The notes: generated by a model from the sequence alone, not told the origin. A stretch of 64,000 nt of DNA from Campylobacter insulaenigrae NCTC 12927 (GCF_000816185.1 NZ_CP007770.1:1401082-1465081), one strand, 5' to 3'. Shown: positions 54,788-63,878, counted from the first letter of the stretch. A program made the numbers and translations.

Positions 54788-56227
54788 TTATTGTTTGTTG
54801 TTGTTATATTGCAAATAAACTACATGTGTAGCCAAATATTCTTCAAGCCCATGCTTACCATCAGCTCCACCTATACCACTTTTTCTCCATCCTGCATGAA
54901 AACCTTGCATAGCTTCAAAATTTTCACGATTAATATAAGTTTCACCAAATTTAATCTCCCTGCTTGCGCGCATAGCTATGTCTAAATTTTGTGTATAAAT
55001 AGAACTTGTAAGTCCATACTCACAATCATTTGCCATATCAATAGCTTCATCAAGAGTATCAAATTTAGTAATAGGTAAAATAGGAGCAAAAATTTCTTTT
55101 TGCATGATCTCATCTTCGTGTTTAACACCCGTTAAAACAGTAGCTGGAAAATAATAACCACTTGTATCATTAAGCTTTCCGCCACATTCTACAACTGCTC
55201 CTTTTTGCACTGCTCTATCAAGCATAGCTAAAGCATTATCAAGTCCTGCTTGATTCACAAGAGGTCCCATATCAAAATCACCTTTTAAAGTATTTCCAAC
55301 ACTTACTTTACTCATACTTTTAACAAATTTATCTACAAATTCCTCATAAACATCTTTATGTACATAAGCTCTTTCAGCACAATTGCAAACTTGCCCATTA
55401 TTGCAAATCCTACTTGCTTTTATCGCTTCAACTGCTAAATCAATATCTGCATCTTTGCAAACTATAGCAGGTGCTTTTCCGCCAAGCTCTAAAGAAACTT
55501 TAATAATATTTTTAGCTGCTGCTTGCATAACTTTTGTACCTGCATCAACACTTCCTGTAAGACTTACCATAGCAATATTTTCATTACTTGCTAATTCTTC
55601 TCCTACAACACTTCCTTTACCTGCTACAAGATTAAAAACACCTTTTGGTAAAGAACTTTGAGAAACAAGTTTAGCAAATTCAAAAGCATTATTTGGAGTT
55701 TCGCTACTTGGTTTAATAACTATAGTATTACCTGTAAGTAAAGCTGGAGCTAACTTTCTAGCAATTAAAAAGAAAGGAAAATTCCAAGGTAAAATTCCAC
55801 TAACAACTCCAAGAGCACTTTTATAAAGATAGATATGCTCATTAGCTCTATCGCTTTGTATAATTTCACCTTCATAGCGTCTAGCCCATTCGGCTGTATA
55901 ATCCATATAATCTGCTGTAAAATGAATTTCTACACTAGCTAAAGACCTAACTTTACCTTGCTCTTGCATCAAAACTTCAGTTAAATAATCTGCATTTTTG
56001 CGTATTAAATTTGCAAGTTCTCTTAAGTGATTAGCTCTTTGTATCGCAGGTTTTGCCTCCCAAGCTTTTTGAGCTTTTTTAGCTGCTTGTATGGCTCTTT
56101 GTGTATCCTCTAAAGATGCACTTGCTACTTTAGAAATCACTTCCTTAGTCGCAGGATTAATAACTTCGATAAATTCACCATTATGAGGGATAAATTCTCC
56201 GTCAATAAAATTGTAATATGTTGTCAT
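54788..56227 (-). CDS. aldA: L-lactaldehyde dehydrogenase (aldehyde dehydrogenase), intact
   Basis: This enzyme oxidises L-lactaldehyde, the aldolase product of fucose breakdown, to L-lactate with NAD. It is an ordinary 479-residue aldehyde dehydrogenase: the NAD site at SLTGSVDAG, catalytic Glu 247 in LELGGKAP and Cys 281 in GQVCNCAER, the sequence context seen in AldA of E. coli. In C. jejuni NCTC 11168, from memory, the gene is split into Cj0489 and Cj0490; here it is uninterrupted. It is the last gene of the fucose operon, 21 bases after the mutarotase. Confidence 0.9.
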   Translation of the reverse strand: MTTYYNFIDGEFIPHNGEFIEVINPATKEVISKVASASLEDTQRAIQAAKKAQKAWEAKPAIQRANHLRELANLIRKNADYLTEVLMQEQGKVRSLASVEIHFTADYMDYTAEWARRYEGEIIQSDRANEHIYLYKSALGVVSGILPWNFPFFLIARKLAPALLTGNTIVIKPSSETPNNAFEFAKLVSQSSLPKGVFNLVAGKGSVVGEELASNENIAMVSLTGSVDAGTKVMQAAAKNIIKVSLELGGKAPAIVCKDADIDLAVEAIKASRICNNGQVCNCAERAYVHKDVYEEFVDKFVKSMSKVSVGNTLKGDFDMGPLVNQAGLDNALAMLDRAVQKGAVVECGGKLNDTSGYYFPATVLTGVKHEDEIMQKEIFAPILPITKFDTLDEAIDMANDCEYGLTSSIYTQNLDIAMRASREIKFGETYINRENFEAMQGFHAGWRKSGIGGADGKHGLEEYLATHVVYLQYNNNKQ

Positions 56228-56248
56228 TGTGTCTCCTTAATTTTGGGT

Positions 56249-56566
56249 TTAATCCAAATGAAAAACTTCTTCCATATCAAGCCATTTTTCTCCAGCATTC
56301 CCTAAAGAAATTTGGCAAGGATCGGTAACTTTCCACCATTCTTGAGTATTTACATCTGCTGCCATTTTTTCCATATCTTTTTTAAAATCATTGCCTACGT
56401 ATTCAAAATAAGCAAACAAATATTCCCCAAAAAGATAAATAGAATAATTTTGTATATGACACTCTTTAATCATTTCACAAACTCCTTTATAAGGACTTGC
56501 ATGAAGCTCTTTATATTCCTTAATTTTTTCGGGTTTGATCTTAATAATCTGCCCATATCTTTGCAT
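56249..56566 (-). CDS. L-fucose/L-rhamnose mutarotase family protein
   Basis: This 105-residue protein of the RhaM/FucU-like rhamnose mutarotase family interconverts sugar anomers and so supplies the beta anomer for the dehydrogenase. YGQIIKIKPEKIKEYKELHA and the C-terminal TQEWWKVTDPCQISLGNAGE with the paired Trp are typical, as is the His of ELHA. A fucose specificity is inferred from the operon. It lies two bases after the amidohydrolase gene. Confidence 0.85.
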   Translation of the reverse strand: MQRYGQIIKIKPEKIKEYKELHASPYKGVCEMIKECHIQNYSIYLFGEYLFAYFEYVGNDFKKDMEKMAADVNTQEWWKVTDPCQISLGNAGEKWLDMEEVFHLD

Positions 56567-56568
56567 TT

Positions 56569-57339
56569 TTAACTCCTTTCATATAAATTAAAAGCATTTT
56601 TATAAAAAATAGCATCTAAATTTTCAAAAACTTCACTTTGTATAATGAGCTTTGCCCACTCATTTGGCTCTAACTTCGCCACAGGAAAATTAGAACCAAA
56701 TAAAAGTCTTTCTTCTCCAAAACAAGCCTTTAAAAAAGCAAAAATTTCAAAAAGAAAATCTTTTGGAGTTTCTTGTGAAAAATTATCAGGAGCTGAAAGT
56801 TTTATAAAAAATTGCGAATAATGAGAAAATTTTTCTAAAGTTTTTTTATATTGATCCAAATGTTCCTTAGAAGGTGTTCCAAAATGATTAAGACAAACTT
56901 TTAATTTAGGACAAGTTCTAAAAACAAACTCTAGCATAGCAAGCTCTTCATTTTTCATACAAGCTTCAAAAACTAAATTTTCTTTTTCTAAATATTTTAA
57001 AATTTGTAAAAAATCCTCTTCTAAAAGCCTTCTAGCTCCCTTTACACTTGTGTGTAAAACTTCTCTAAAAGCTGAAATTTCATCTTTATAATTTATATCA
57101 GCTAAACAAAGTTTAAAACCATAAAGCTCCTTTTGCTTTAAGGCAAAAGAAGCTTCACTATCTTTATCATCACTATTTGCTTCAACATACATAGCTCCAA
57201 TTAAATCAAAATCTTGATATTTTTTTATCACATCTTCATAATTAAAATTTTTATTTAAGCACTCATTAAATTTCAACCAAGGAATACTCATTTGATCTAA
57301 ATCCCAAAGATGAAGATGTGCATCAAAAATTTTTTGCAT
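56569..57339 (-). CDS. Amidohydrolase, probable L-fuconolactone hydrolase
   Basis: This 256-residue TIM-barrel amidohydrolase (amidohydrolase_2 family) probably opens L-fuconolactone to L-fuconate. Metal ligands start with FDAHLHLWD (His 8 and His 10) and continue with VCLNHFGTPS and the late GSNFPVAKLEP with its Asn/Asp position. C. jejuni Cj0487 is the homologue from memory. It sits one base after fucP. Confidence 0.85.
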   Translation of the reverse strand: MQKIFDAHLHLWDLDQMSIPWLKFNECLNKNFNYEDVIKKYQDFDLIGAMYVEANSDDKDSEASFALKQKELYGFKLCLADINYKDEISAFREVLHTSVKGARRLLEEDFLQILKYLEKENLVFEACMKNEELAMLEFVFRTCPKLKVCLNHFGTPSKEHLDQYKKTLEKFSHYSQFFIKLSAPDNFSQETPKDFLFEIFAFLKACFGEERLLFGSNFPVAKLEPNEWAKLIIQSEVFENLDAIFYKNAFNLYERS

Positions 57340-57340
57340 T

Positions 57341-58585
57341 TTAAGCCCTTATTTTAGAACCCAAAAAGCCATACCAAGCTACATATAAAAATAAAGGTGC
57401 CATAGCTAAATAGCCCATACTAGTACCAAAATGATCATTTATAGCCCCTATAATTAAAGGACTGATAGCACCTCCTACTATACTCATAACTAAAAGTGAA
57501 CCTGCTAATTTAACCTGATGAAAAGGTAAATTTTTTGTAGAAACAGCAAAAATAGTAGGAAAAGAAATACTCATAAAGAAAAATAATGTAATTAGTAAAA
57601 TAACACTAAACAAACCACTACTAAAATAAAGCCCTACACATAAAATAACATTAATTAAAGAATAAATTCCTAAAATACTTTCTCCTTTAATTTTTTTCAT
57701 TAAAGGTGTAGAAAGAATTCGGCCCATCATAAAAGCTACTAAAGCTATAGAAAAATAATATGCTGCTTGTTCATCACTAAGTCCTTCATAATGTTCTGTA
57801 GCATAATTAATAAAAAATGCTCCAGCAGCAACTTGATTAGCTATATAAAGAAATTGTGCTATAAGTCCAAAATTAAAATGACTATGTTTAAAAACTCCAA
57901 AAGCTTTACTTGTATCTTCTTTAGCATAATCACTACTTACTTGAGAACCTTCTGGAATTTTATTTAAAGCAAAAAGTATTAAAATTAAAAGCACTATAGC
58001 AGCAATACCCACATAAACAAGCTGAACATTACTCATATTTGCTAAAAGTGCTTGCTCTATTTGATCAGCGCTTGCTCCTTCTTCTTGTTTTGTTATGGAT
58101 AAAAACAAGGCTCCACCAATGATTGGTCCCACAAATTGTCCAAAACCATTAAAGCTTTGTGCTGCATTGATTCTAAAACTTGCATTTTTTTCATCACCAA
58201 GTTTTACCATATAAGGATTTGCACTTGTTTCTAATGATCCTATACCGCAAGCTAAAATGAAAAAGGCAAATAAAAATAAGCCAAAACTTGCTATATTTGT
58301 CGCTGGTATAATCAGCAAACAACCAATGGCATATAAAGCCAAACCAAAAATAATACCCATTTTATAAGAAAAACGATTTGCTATATAACCTGCAGGTAAA
58401 GCGATAATAAAATAAGCTCCAAAATAAGCAAGTTGCAAAAAACCGCTCTCATGTTGAGTAATATGCAAGTGATTTTGAAAATTTTTATTCATCACATCTA
58501 TAAGACCATAACTTACACCCCATAAAAAGAAAAGTGAAGTAACAAGAATAATTGCTATTTTAATATTTCTTGAATTTTCGTTCAT
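57341..58585 (-). CDS. fucP: L-fucose permease FucP (MFS)
   Basis: FucP imports L-fucose with protons. The 414-residue protein has 12 hydrophobic segments and family-typical sequences such as FFLWGVSYGLIDVMNKNFQN in TM1, GAYFIIALPAGYIANRFSYK, GIGSLETSANPYMVKLGDEK and NAAQSFNGFGQFVGPIIGG. Two acidic TM residues used by FucP-type symporters (the Asp in YGLIDVMN and the Glu in GSLETSANP) are present. It is between fucX and the amidohydrolase gene. Confidence 0.93.
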   Translation of the reverse strand: MNENSRNIKIAIILVTSLFFLWGVSYGLIDVMNKNFQNHLHITQHESGFLQLAYFGAYFIIALPAGYIANRFSYKMGIIFGLALYAIGCLLIIPATNIASFGLFLFAFFILACGIGSLETSANPYMVKLGDEKNASFRINAAQSFNGFGQFVGPIIGGALFLSITKQEEGASADQIEQALLANMSNVQLVYVGIAAIVLLILILFALNKIPEGSQVSSDYAKEDTSKAFGVFKHSHFNFGLIAQFLYIANQVAAGAFFINYATEHYEGLSDEQAAYYFSIALVAFMMGRILSTPLMKKIKGESILGIYSLINVILCVGLYFSSGLFSVILLITLFFFMSISFPTIFAVSTKNLPFHQVKLAGSLLVMSIVGGAISPLIIGAINDHFGTSMGYLAMAPLFLYVAWYGFLGSKIRA

Positions 58586-58603
58586 TTTTTACTCCTTTAT
58601 AAT

Positions 58604-59386
58604 TTAATCCCAATTTAAAGCTCTATCTAAATGCACATAACCCCCATCAGGAAACAAAATTTGACCTGTAGTATGTGAAGCAAGAGGGCTTAGTGTAAAA
58701 ACTGATGTATTTGCAATTTCCTCTATAGTAGTAAAACGATGCCCTAAAGGAATACTTTTAGCAATTTTTTTGTATTGTTCTTTTGGGTCAGAAAAATTTG
58801 AAAGCCATTTTTCATAAAGAGGGGTCATAACTTCAGCTGGAGCTAGGGCGTTAACTCTTACATTATCTTTAGCAAATGCGCAAGCCCACTCTCTAGTAAA
58901 TCCTATTTGTGCAGCTTTTGCCGAAGCATAAGCTGAGGTTCTACCTTGCCCTGTAAGTCCTGTTTTACTAACTATATTTAAAATGCTACCTTGCTCTTTT
59001 TTAATATAAGGTAAGCATTCTTTTGTTACTGTATAATAATGAAAAAGATTATTTTCATAGGATTTGATTAAATCTTGCGTAGTGGTATCTTCAATATGAA
59101 GATTATCATTAGCTCCAGCATTATTAACTAAAGCATAAATTCCACCATATCGAGTAGCAATCTCATTGATAAGTTTTCCTATTTGTTCATAATCTTTTAA
59201 ATCAATCTCATAAAATCCATAATCTTGACATAATTTTTTTAATTCTTCATCGTGCTCTTGTGGCATAGATCTTGAAAGAACAACTGGTATACCACCTTCT
59301 TTTGCCCATAACTTAGCAATGCCATATCCTATACCTTTAGCACCGCCTGTGATAATACAAACCTTATTTTTAATTTGTAAATCCAT
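58604..59386 (-). CDS. fucX: L-fucose dehydrogenase FucX (SDR)
   Basis: FucX oxidises L-fucose (and D-arabinose) with NAD(P) to the lactone, the first catabolic step. It is a classical 260-residue short-chain dehydrogenase: TGGAKGIG (13-20) binds the nucleotide, and the catalytic triad is S140, Y153 and K157 (YASAKAAQ). It lies 27 bases after the dehydratase gene. In C. jejuni, from memory, an MFS gene (Cj0484) separates the two; here it is absent. Confidence 0.9.
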   Translation of the reverse strand: MDLQIKNKVCIITGGAKGIGYGIAKLWAKEGGIPVVLSRSMPQEHDEELKKLCQDYGFYEIDLKDYEQIGKLINEIATRYGGIYALVNNAGANDNLHIEDTTTQDLIKSYENNLFHYYTVTKECLPYIKKEQGSILNIVSKTGLTGQGRTSAYASAKAAQIGFTREWACAFAKDNVRVNALAPAEVMTPLYEKWLSNFSDPKEQYKKIAKSIPLGHRFTTIEEIANTSVFTLSPLASHTTGQILFPDGGYVHLDRALNWD

Positions 59387-59413
59387 TTATTCTCCTTTAT
59401 TTAAAAATTTATT

Positions 59414-60580
59414 TTAGCAAGTTGTAGCAAGTCTCCAAACTGAAAAATCATTTTGTTCATTGATTTCTGCTTTAACTAATTGTCCTTGCGAAACTCTCAT
59501 AATCAAATCAATTAACTCATCTCTTACTTCTTCTTTTGTTTTTGTCCCATCTATAATACTTCCTGCATTAATATCAATACAATCTTGCATATTTTCATAG
59601 CAAAAAGTATTAGAGCTCATTTTTATAGTTGGCACTATAGCAGAACCCGTAGGCGTACCTCTACCTGTAGTAAAAACACAGATATTTGCACCTCCTGCAA
59701 CCATTGCTGATAATTGCTCTATATCATTGCCTGGAGTGTTCATAAAAGTAAGTCCTTTAGAAAGTACAGGCTTGGCATAATCAATCACATCCATTAATAT
59801 TCTAGATCCGGCTTTATAAACACAACCTAAAGATTTTTCTTCTATACTACTTAAACCTCCCTCTATATTACCTGGACTCGGATTTGCTCCACGTATATCA
59901 GCATGAAAAGATTTGACTAAATTTTCAAAACCTAAAATCTTGTCATAAACCTTTTTTGCTACTTCATCATCTTTAGCTCTCTTAGCTAAAATTGCTTCAC
60001 AGCCTATGAGTTCAGTTGTCTCAGCTAAAATTACTGCTCCTCCTTCATCTATAACAAAATCACTTAAACTTCCTAAAGCAGGATTTGCACTAAGTCCACT
60101 ATAACTATCACTTCCACCACATTCTGTACCCAAAATCAAATCAGAAAAGTTTCCTTCACTTTTTTGTACTTTTGCAGCTTCATCAAGCATATTTTGAACT
60201 ATTTCAATACCTTTTTGAAGTGTATTTTGAGTACCACCGCACTCTTGTATAACTAAATACTCTACTTTTTTATAAGGAGTTGCTTCTTTAATTTTTTCTG
60301 CAACCACTTTTGCTTGTATTACCTCACAACCTAAACCTACAATCAAAACTCCATAAACATTGGCATTACTTCCATGACCTATTAAAACATCTCTTGTTTG
60401 CAAAGCATCAAATTCAAGCTGAGAACAGCCATGTTGATGATTGATATATACTGCTCCTTGACATTTTTTAGCAATATTTTCACATACTTTATTTGCGCAA
60501 TGTACACTTGGAATGATAATAACTTTATTTCTTAAGCCAAATTTTCCATCTTCTCTTCTATAACCCATTAATTTATTCAT
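59414..60580 (-). CDS. Altronate/fuconate dehydratase, large C-terminal subunit (UxaA-C type)
   Basis: This 388-residue protein is the main domain of the UxaA/altronate hydratase family, probably dehydrating L-fuconate to 2-keto-3-deoxy-L-fuconate. GYRREDGKFGLRNKVIIIPS, HQHGCSQLEFD, GTECGGSDSYSGLSANPALG and MSSNTFCYENM are conserved elements with iron-binding Cys. The usual N-terminal SAF domain is a separate gene just upstream, with a four-base overlap. It corresponds to Cj0483 from memory. Confidence 0.88.
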   Translation of the reverse strand: MNKLMGYRREDGKFGLRNKVIIIPSVHCANKVCENIAKKCQGAVYINHQHGCSQLEFDALQTRDVLIGHGSNANVYGVLIVGLGCEVIQAKVVAEKIKEATPYKKVEYLVIQECGGTQNTLQKGIEIVQNMLDEAAKVQKSEGNFSDLILGTECGGSDSYSGLSANPALGSLSDFVIDEGGAVILAETTELIGCEAILAKRAKDDEVAKKVYDKILGFENLVKSFHADIRGANPSPGNIEGGLSSIEEKSLGCVYKAGSRILMDVIDYAKPVLSKGLTFMNTPGNDIEQLSAMVAGGANICVFTTGRGTPTGSAIVPTIKMSSNTFCYENMQDCIDINAGSIIDGTKTKEEVRDELIDLIMRVSQGQLVKAEINEQNDFSVWRLATTC

Positions 60581-60840
60581 TGTTCATCTCCTCTACCTCT
60601 AATACCCTCTGTATTATGCACATGTACCCAAGCTCCTGCTTTAATATCACAACTTGCAATTGCAATTGCTTCAGCATATTTAATCACTAATTCTTTAGTA
60701 TTAATGTCTTTAAGTGCAAATTTATGACCACTTTGTATATCTTCTTGTAAAATAACTCCTGCAATGTTTTGCCCTTTTTGAAAATTTTGCAAGGCTGTTG
60801 CTACATTGTCTTTTTCATTAACTATAACAAAGCCTTTCAT
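60577..60840 (-). CDS. Altronate/fuconate dehydratase, small SAF-domain subunit (UxaA-N type)
   Basis: This 87-residue protein is the SAF domain that forms the N-terminus of UxaA in E. coli (IQSGHKFALKDI, AEAIAIASCDIKAGAWVHVH with NTEG after it). Splitting the enzyme into two coupled genes (ATGA overlap) occurs also in C. jejuni (Cj0482/Cj0483) from memory, and seems to be a stable arrangement, not a frameshift: the downstream gene starts with its own methionine MNKLMGYRREDG. It overlaps the aldolase gene by four bases. Confidence 0.88.
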   Translation of the reverse strand: MKGFVIVNEKDNVATALQNFQKGQNIAGVILQEDIQSGHKFALKDINTKELVIKYAEAIAIASCDIKAGAWVHVHNTEGIRGRGDEQ

Positions 60841-61745
60841 AATTTAATTCCTGTTTGTTCTTCTAGTTCTTTAATAATATTTTTAGCTTCATCAAAACGA
60901 TTGTGCAAAGCTTCTTGAGTTATTTTTGAAAGAGGGTGTGGACTAAAGTCTACAAAATCAAAACCTCTAGCTTTTAAAAGCAAAGCAAAGCCCATAGGAA
61001 AAGTTATACTCATACCAAATCTTATAGCCTTTAATAAACTTTTTTGTATCTTTAAAGCTTTTTCGTAAGATTTTTCATTCATAGCTTTATAAATTTCGCT
61101 CATAAGTTCTGGAAACACAGCTCCTGCACTTGTCATAGAACCCTTAGCTCCAGCAAATAAAGCTCCAGCATAAAATTCTTCTCTACCTACAAAAACATCA
61201 AAACCATCAGGTACAATATCTAAAATATGGTTTAAAAGTAGAGCATCTCCACTGCTATCCTTAATACCAACTATATTATCAATTTTAGAAAGTTTTTCAA
61301 TAAGTGTTAATGGAAGCGGTGGAGCAAAAAGCGGTATATTATAAATATATAAAGGAAGCTTAACCTTGCTTGCTATATCTTTAACATATTCAAAAAGCGT
61401 CTCTTCATTAAACTTATAATAATACGGCATAGCAAGCAAAAGTGCATCAAGACCTATTTCATAAGCTTTTTGAGCCAAAATAGTTGTATTTTCATAAACA
61501 CTTGAAGTAATACCTGTAATTATGGGTACATTATTTTTTGAAGCTTCTTTACTTAATTTCATAAGTTGTATTTGTTTTTCTACACTTAAAGCTTGAGAAT
61601 CACCTGCACTACCATTACAAAAAAGCCCATCTAATCCTTTAGAAATTCCAAATTCACAATAATTAATAAATTCTTTTTCATTGATACTTCCATCTTTATG
61701 ATAAGGAGTCAATAAAGCCGGCAAAGTTCCTTTTAAAATTCCCAT
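60837..61745 (-). CDS. DapA-family aldolase (2-keto-3-deoxy-L-fuconate aldolase)
   Basis: I use the ATG at 61745 (MGILKGTLPALLTPYHKDGS), preceded by AAAGGA; a TTG at 61751 would add two residues. This is a class I aldolase of the DapA/NAL superfamily: Lys 162 in VGIKDSSGD forms the Schiff base and Tyr 135 in YIYNIP is the proton shuttle. In this operon it should cleave 2-keto-3-deoxy-L-fuconate to pyruvate and L-lactaldehyde. It is the first gene of the catabolic operon, with a palindrome just before its ribosome site. From memory it is Cj0481. Confidence 0.9.
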   Translation of the reverse strand: MGILKGTLPALLTPYHKDGSINEKEFINYCEFGISKGLDGLFCNGSAGDSQALSVEKQIQLMKLSKEASKNNVPIITGITSSVYENTTILAQKAYEIGLDALLLAMPYYYKFNEETLFEYVKDIASKVKLPLYIYNIPLFAPPLPLTLIEKLSKIDNIVGIKDSSGDALLLNHILDIVPDGFDVFVGREEFYAGALFAGAKGSMTSAGAVFPELMSEIYKAMNEKSYEKALKIQKSLLKAIRFGMSITFPMGFALLLKARGFDFVDFSPHPLSKITQEALHNRFDEAKNIIKELEEQTGIKL

Positions 61746-61767
61746 TTTCAATCCTTTAACTTATATT

Positions 61768-61783
61768 TTTTGTATATACAAAA
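61768..61783. promoter_or_regulatory. 16-base perfect palindrome, candidate operator of the fucose regulator
   Basis: TTTTGTATATACAAAA lies 22 bases before the aldolase start codon, close to a plausible -10 (TATAAAT, 61794-61788 on the minus strand), so a bound factor would interfere with initiation. Further TATACAA copies occur at 61884-61890 and 61909-61915 in front of the divergent regulator gene. Assignment to the IclR regulator is inference. Confidence 0.45.
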
Positions 61784-61956
61784 TATTATTTATATGCAAA
61801 AAATATAACAAAATATTCTAAATTTTAAAAATAAGCAAAAATTCAATAAAATAAGCCTAATTACGAATAAATCACATAATTTTTATACAATTAGCTAAAA
61901 AAATATTTTATACAAAGTGTTACAAAATGTAAAAAAATATAATTAAAGGAGTAAAA

Positions 61957-62718
61957 ATGAAACATCAACCTACTTTAAGAGTATTAAAAATTTTAGAGTT
62001 ATTAGCTTGTGAAAAAAATTTAACTTTAAGTCAAATTGCAAAAAACTTAGATATTCCAACAGGAACACTCTCGCCAATATTAAAAACTTTACAAGAAAAT
62101 AGATATATATTTTGTAAAAATAAATTTTATTGTCTTGATAATAAAATTTTAGAATTAAGCTTAAGTATAAAAAATGAAAATAGCGTTATGGAACTTATAA
62201 AAAAACATATGAAAATTATAAGAGATTTAAGTGGTCAAACCTGTCAAATGGGAATTTTAAAAGGGGGACAAGTATTATACCTTGAAAAATTTGACACAAA
62301 TAATGAAATACAACTTAAATCTTTTATAGGAACAACTTATCCTGCCTATGCAACCTCTTTAGGAAAAGCTTTATTAGAAAAAAAAAGTAAAAAAGAACTT
62401 CAAACGATATATGAAAAAAAACTTACAAAAATTACACCAAATACTTTAAATAGCATTGAGCAACTATATGAGCAATTACAAATAATTAAAAAAGAAAAAA
62501 TTGCTATAGAAAGTGGAGAAATGAATCCTCAAATTGAATGTATGGCTATAGGTATAGAACATAAAGGAAAAATTATAGCTGCAATTAGTATTTCTTATCT
62601 TATCTTTTATTCTAATGAAGATTTTAGAGAAAAAAATAAAAAGATTTTACTTGAAGAAAAAAATAAAATAGAAAAAACTCTTTTATTAAACTTTCCTAAT
62701 ATAGAAAAAATATACTAA
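61957..62718 (+). CDS. IclR-family regulator of the fucose operon
   Basis: This 253-residue regulator has an N-terminal winged helix (LRVLKILELLACEKNLTLSQ, then IAKNLDIPTGTLSPILKTLQ) and the IclR effector-binding domain (VLYLEKFDTNNEIQ, TTYPAYATSLGKALL, PQIECMAIGIEHKGKIIAAI). It is divergent from the aldolase gene with about 210 AT-rich bases between, and its -10 (TATAAT, 61938-61943) is 14 bases before the start. It corresponds to Cj0480c from memory. It probably senses fucose or an intermediate and controls the operon. Confidence 0.9.
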   Translation: MKHQPTLRVLKILELLACEKNLTLSQIAKNLDIPTGTLSPILKTLQENRYIFCKNKFYCLDNKILELSLSIKNENSVMELIKKHMKIIRDLSGQTCQMGILKGGQVLYLEKFDTNNEIQLKSFIGTTYPAYATSLGKALLEKKSKKELQTIYEKKLTKITPNTLNSIEQLYEQLQIIKKEKIAIESGEMNPQIECMAIGIEHKGKIIAAISISYLIFYSNEDFREKNKKILLEEKNKIEKTLLLNFPNIEKIY

Positions 62719-62778
62719 CTAAAAAATTAAATATTTTTTTGTTATAATCGCAAAAAAATAATTCAACAAGGATGATTG

Positions 62779-63405
62779 ATGCTTAAAGAACTACTTGAAA
62801 TAAAAAAAGAAATGGAACCAATAATTCATGAATGTTCAGTAAAAATTCAAGTAGCAGCAAGAGAAGTCATAGTAAGAAAAAGAGAATACGAAATTTATGG
62901 TCCTATGATAGATAGAGTGTATCTTGATAATGCTGTTTATGTTAAAGTTTTTGCTACAGGAAGAGATACAAAAAGCACTAAAGTTGATATTAAAAATGGA
63001 TTTTATATGGTGTATGTTGCTCCTGATAAACTAACAAATCAAGAAACTATGAATAAATTAAAGGTTTCTTTTGAAAGTATTGATAATAAATATATTTCAA
63101 AAATTATAGAACTTAACAGAAGAATGAAAGAAATTCTTAATAAAACTCAAGCAACTTTAACCAAAGCTGCAAATATGAATGTAGTCATAGAAACTAATCT
63201 TGGAGAAGCTTCTGCAGCTACTAAATTTGTGATAACAATTAAATATTTAAAAGATAATCAAAAATTAGAAGTGAAAAATTCAAAATCAGCTGGAAGTTTT
63301 AGAGACACAAAAAACCATATAAATTTAGTTGTGGATAAAAATACAGACTCTGCTATATGTGAAAAACTTTTGCGAGATGTAGAAATTTATTTCATAGGAA
63401 ATTAA
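62779..63405 (+). CDS. Conserved hypothetical protein (208 aa) next to ruvC
   Basis: I start at the ATG 62779 ([20 protein letters not shown]), with AAGGA six bases upstream; a TTG at 62776 would add one residue. It is a soluble, helical-plus-beta protein without recognised motif: an N-terminal amphipathic helix, a middle with [20 protein letters not shown], and a C-terminal basic half. Possibly a phage- or nucleic-acid-related factor, but nothing in the sequence shows it. The stop overlaps the convergent ruvC stop by four bases (TTAA). Confidence 0.7.
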   Translation: MLKELLEIKKEMEPIIHECSVKIQVAAREVIVRKREYEIYGPMIDRVYLDNAVYVKVFATGRDTKSTKVDIKNGFYMVYVAPDKLTNQETMNKLKVSFESIDNKYISKIIELNRRMKEILNKTQATLTKAANMNVVIETNLGEASAATKFVITIKYLKDNQKLEVKNSKSAGSFRDTKNHINLVVDKNTDSAICEKLLRDVEIYFIGN

Positions 63406-63878
63406 TTTCTTATTCTCAAATTTGCTAGATGTGTTAAAGCTACTGCAATGGCATCTGTAATGTCTAATGGTTTTATATCTTTAGATATACCAAGCAATCT
63501 TTTTACCATAAAAGAAACTTGTTCTTTAGTAGCTTTAGCTTTACCTGTAACTGCTTTTTTAACTTGTAATGGAGTATATTCTGCAAAATCTCCATGAAGT
63601 TGTAAAATTTTAAGACTTAAAGCTCCACGAAATTGTGCTAATTTTAAAACCGTTTTTGGATTATATGCAAAAAATATATCTTCTATAGCAACCTCATCAA
63701 ATTGGTGATTTTTAAATATTAAATCTAGTCCTTCACAAAGCTCTGTAATTTGATATTGTAAATTGTTAGGTTTAATTTTTATCAGTCCTGCTTCTATAAG
63801 TTGATTTTTACCATTATTTCTTTCAATGATAGCATAGCCACAATACCTAGAACCAGGATCAATTCCTAATACTTTCAA
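63402..63878 (-). CDS. ruvC: Holliday junction resolvase RuvC
   Basis: RuvC cuts Holliday junctions with RuvAB in homologous recombination. The 158-residue protein shows the catalytic acidic set: Asp 7 in [13 protein letters not shown], the Glu in [15 protein letters not shown], and the Asp pair in [13 protein letters not shown]. The length is normal. It is convergent with the preceding hypothetical gene, whose stop codon it overlaps. Confidence 0.96.
   Translation of the reverse strand: MKVLGIDPGSRYCGYAIIERNNGKNQLIEAGLIKIKPNNLQYQITELCEGLDLIFKNHQFDEVAIEDIFFAYNPKTVLKLAQFRGALSLKILQLHGDFAEYTPLQVKKAVTGKAKATKEQVSFMVKRLLGISKDIKPLDITDAIAVALTHLANLRIRN

Noticed and set aside
60577..60580. Frameshift splitting one uxaA gene
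   Set aside because: The second gene has its own start with an ATGA overlap, and the same split is remembered from C. jejuni.
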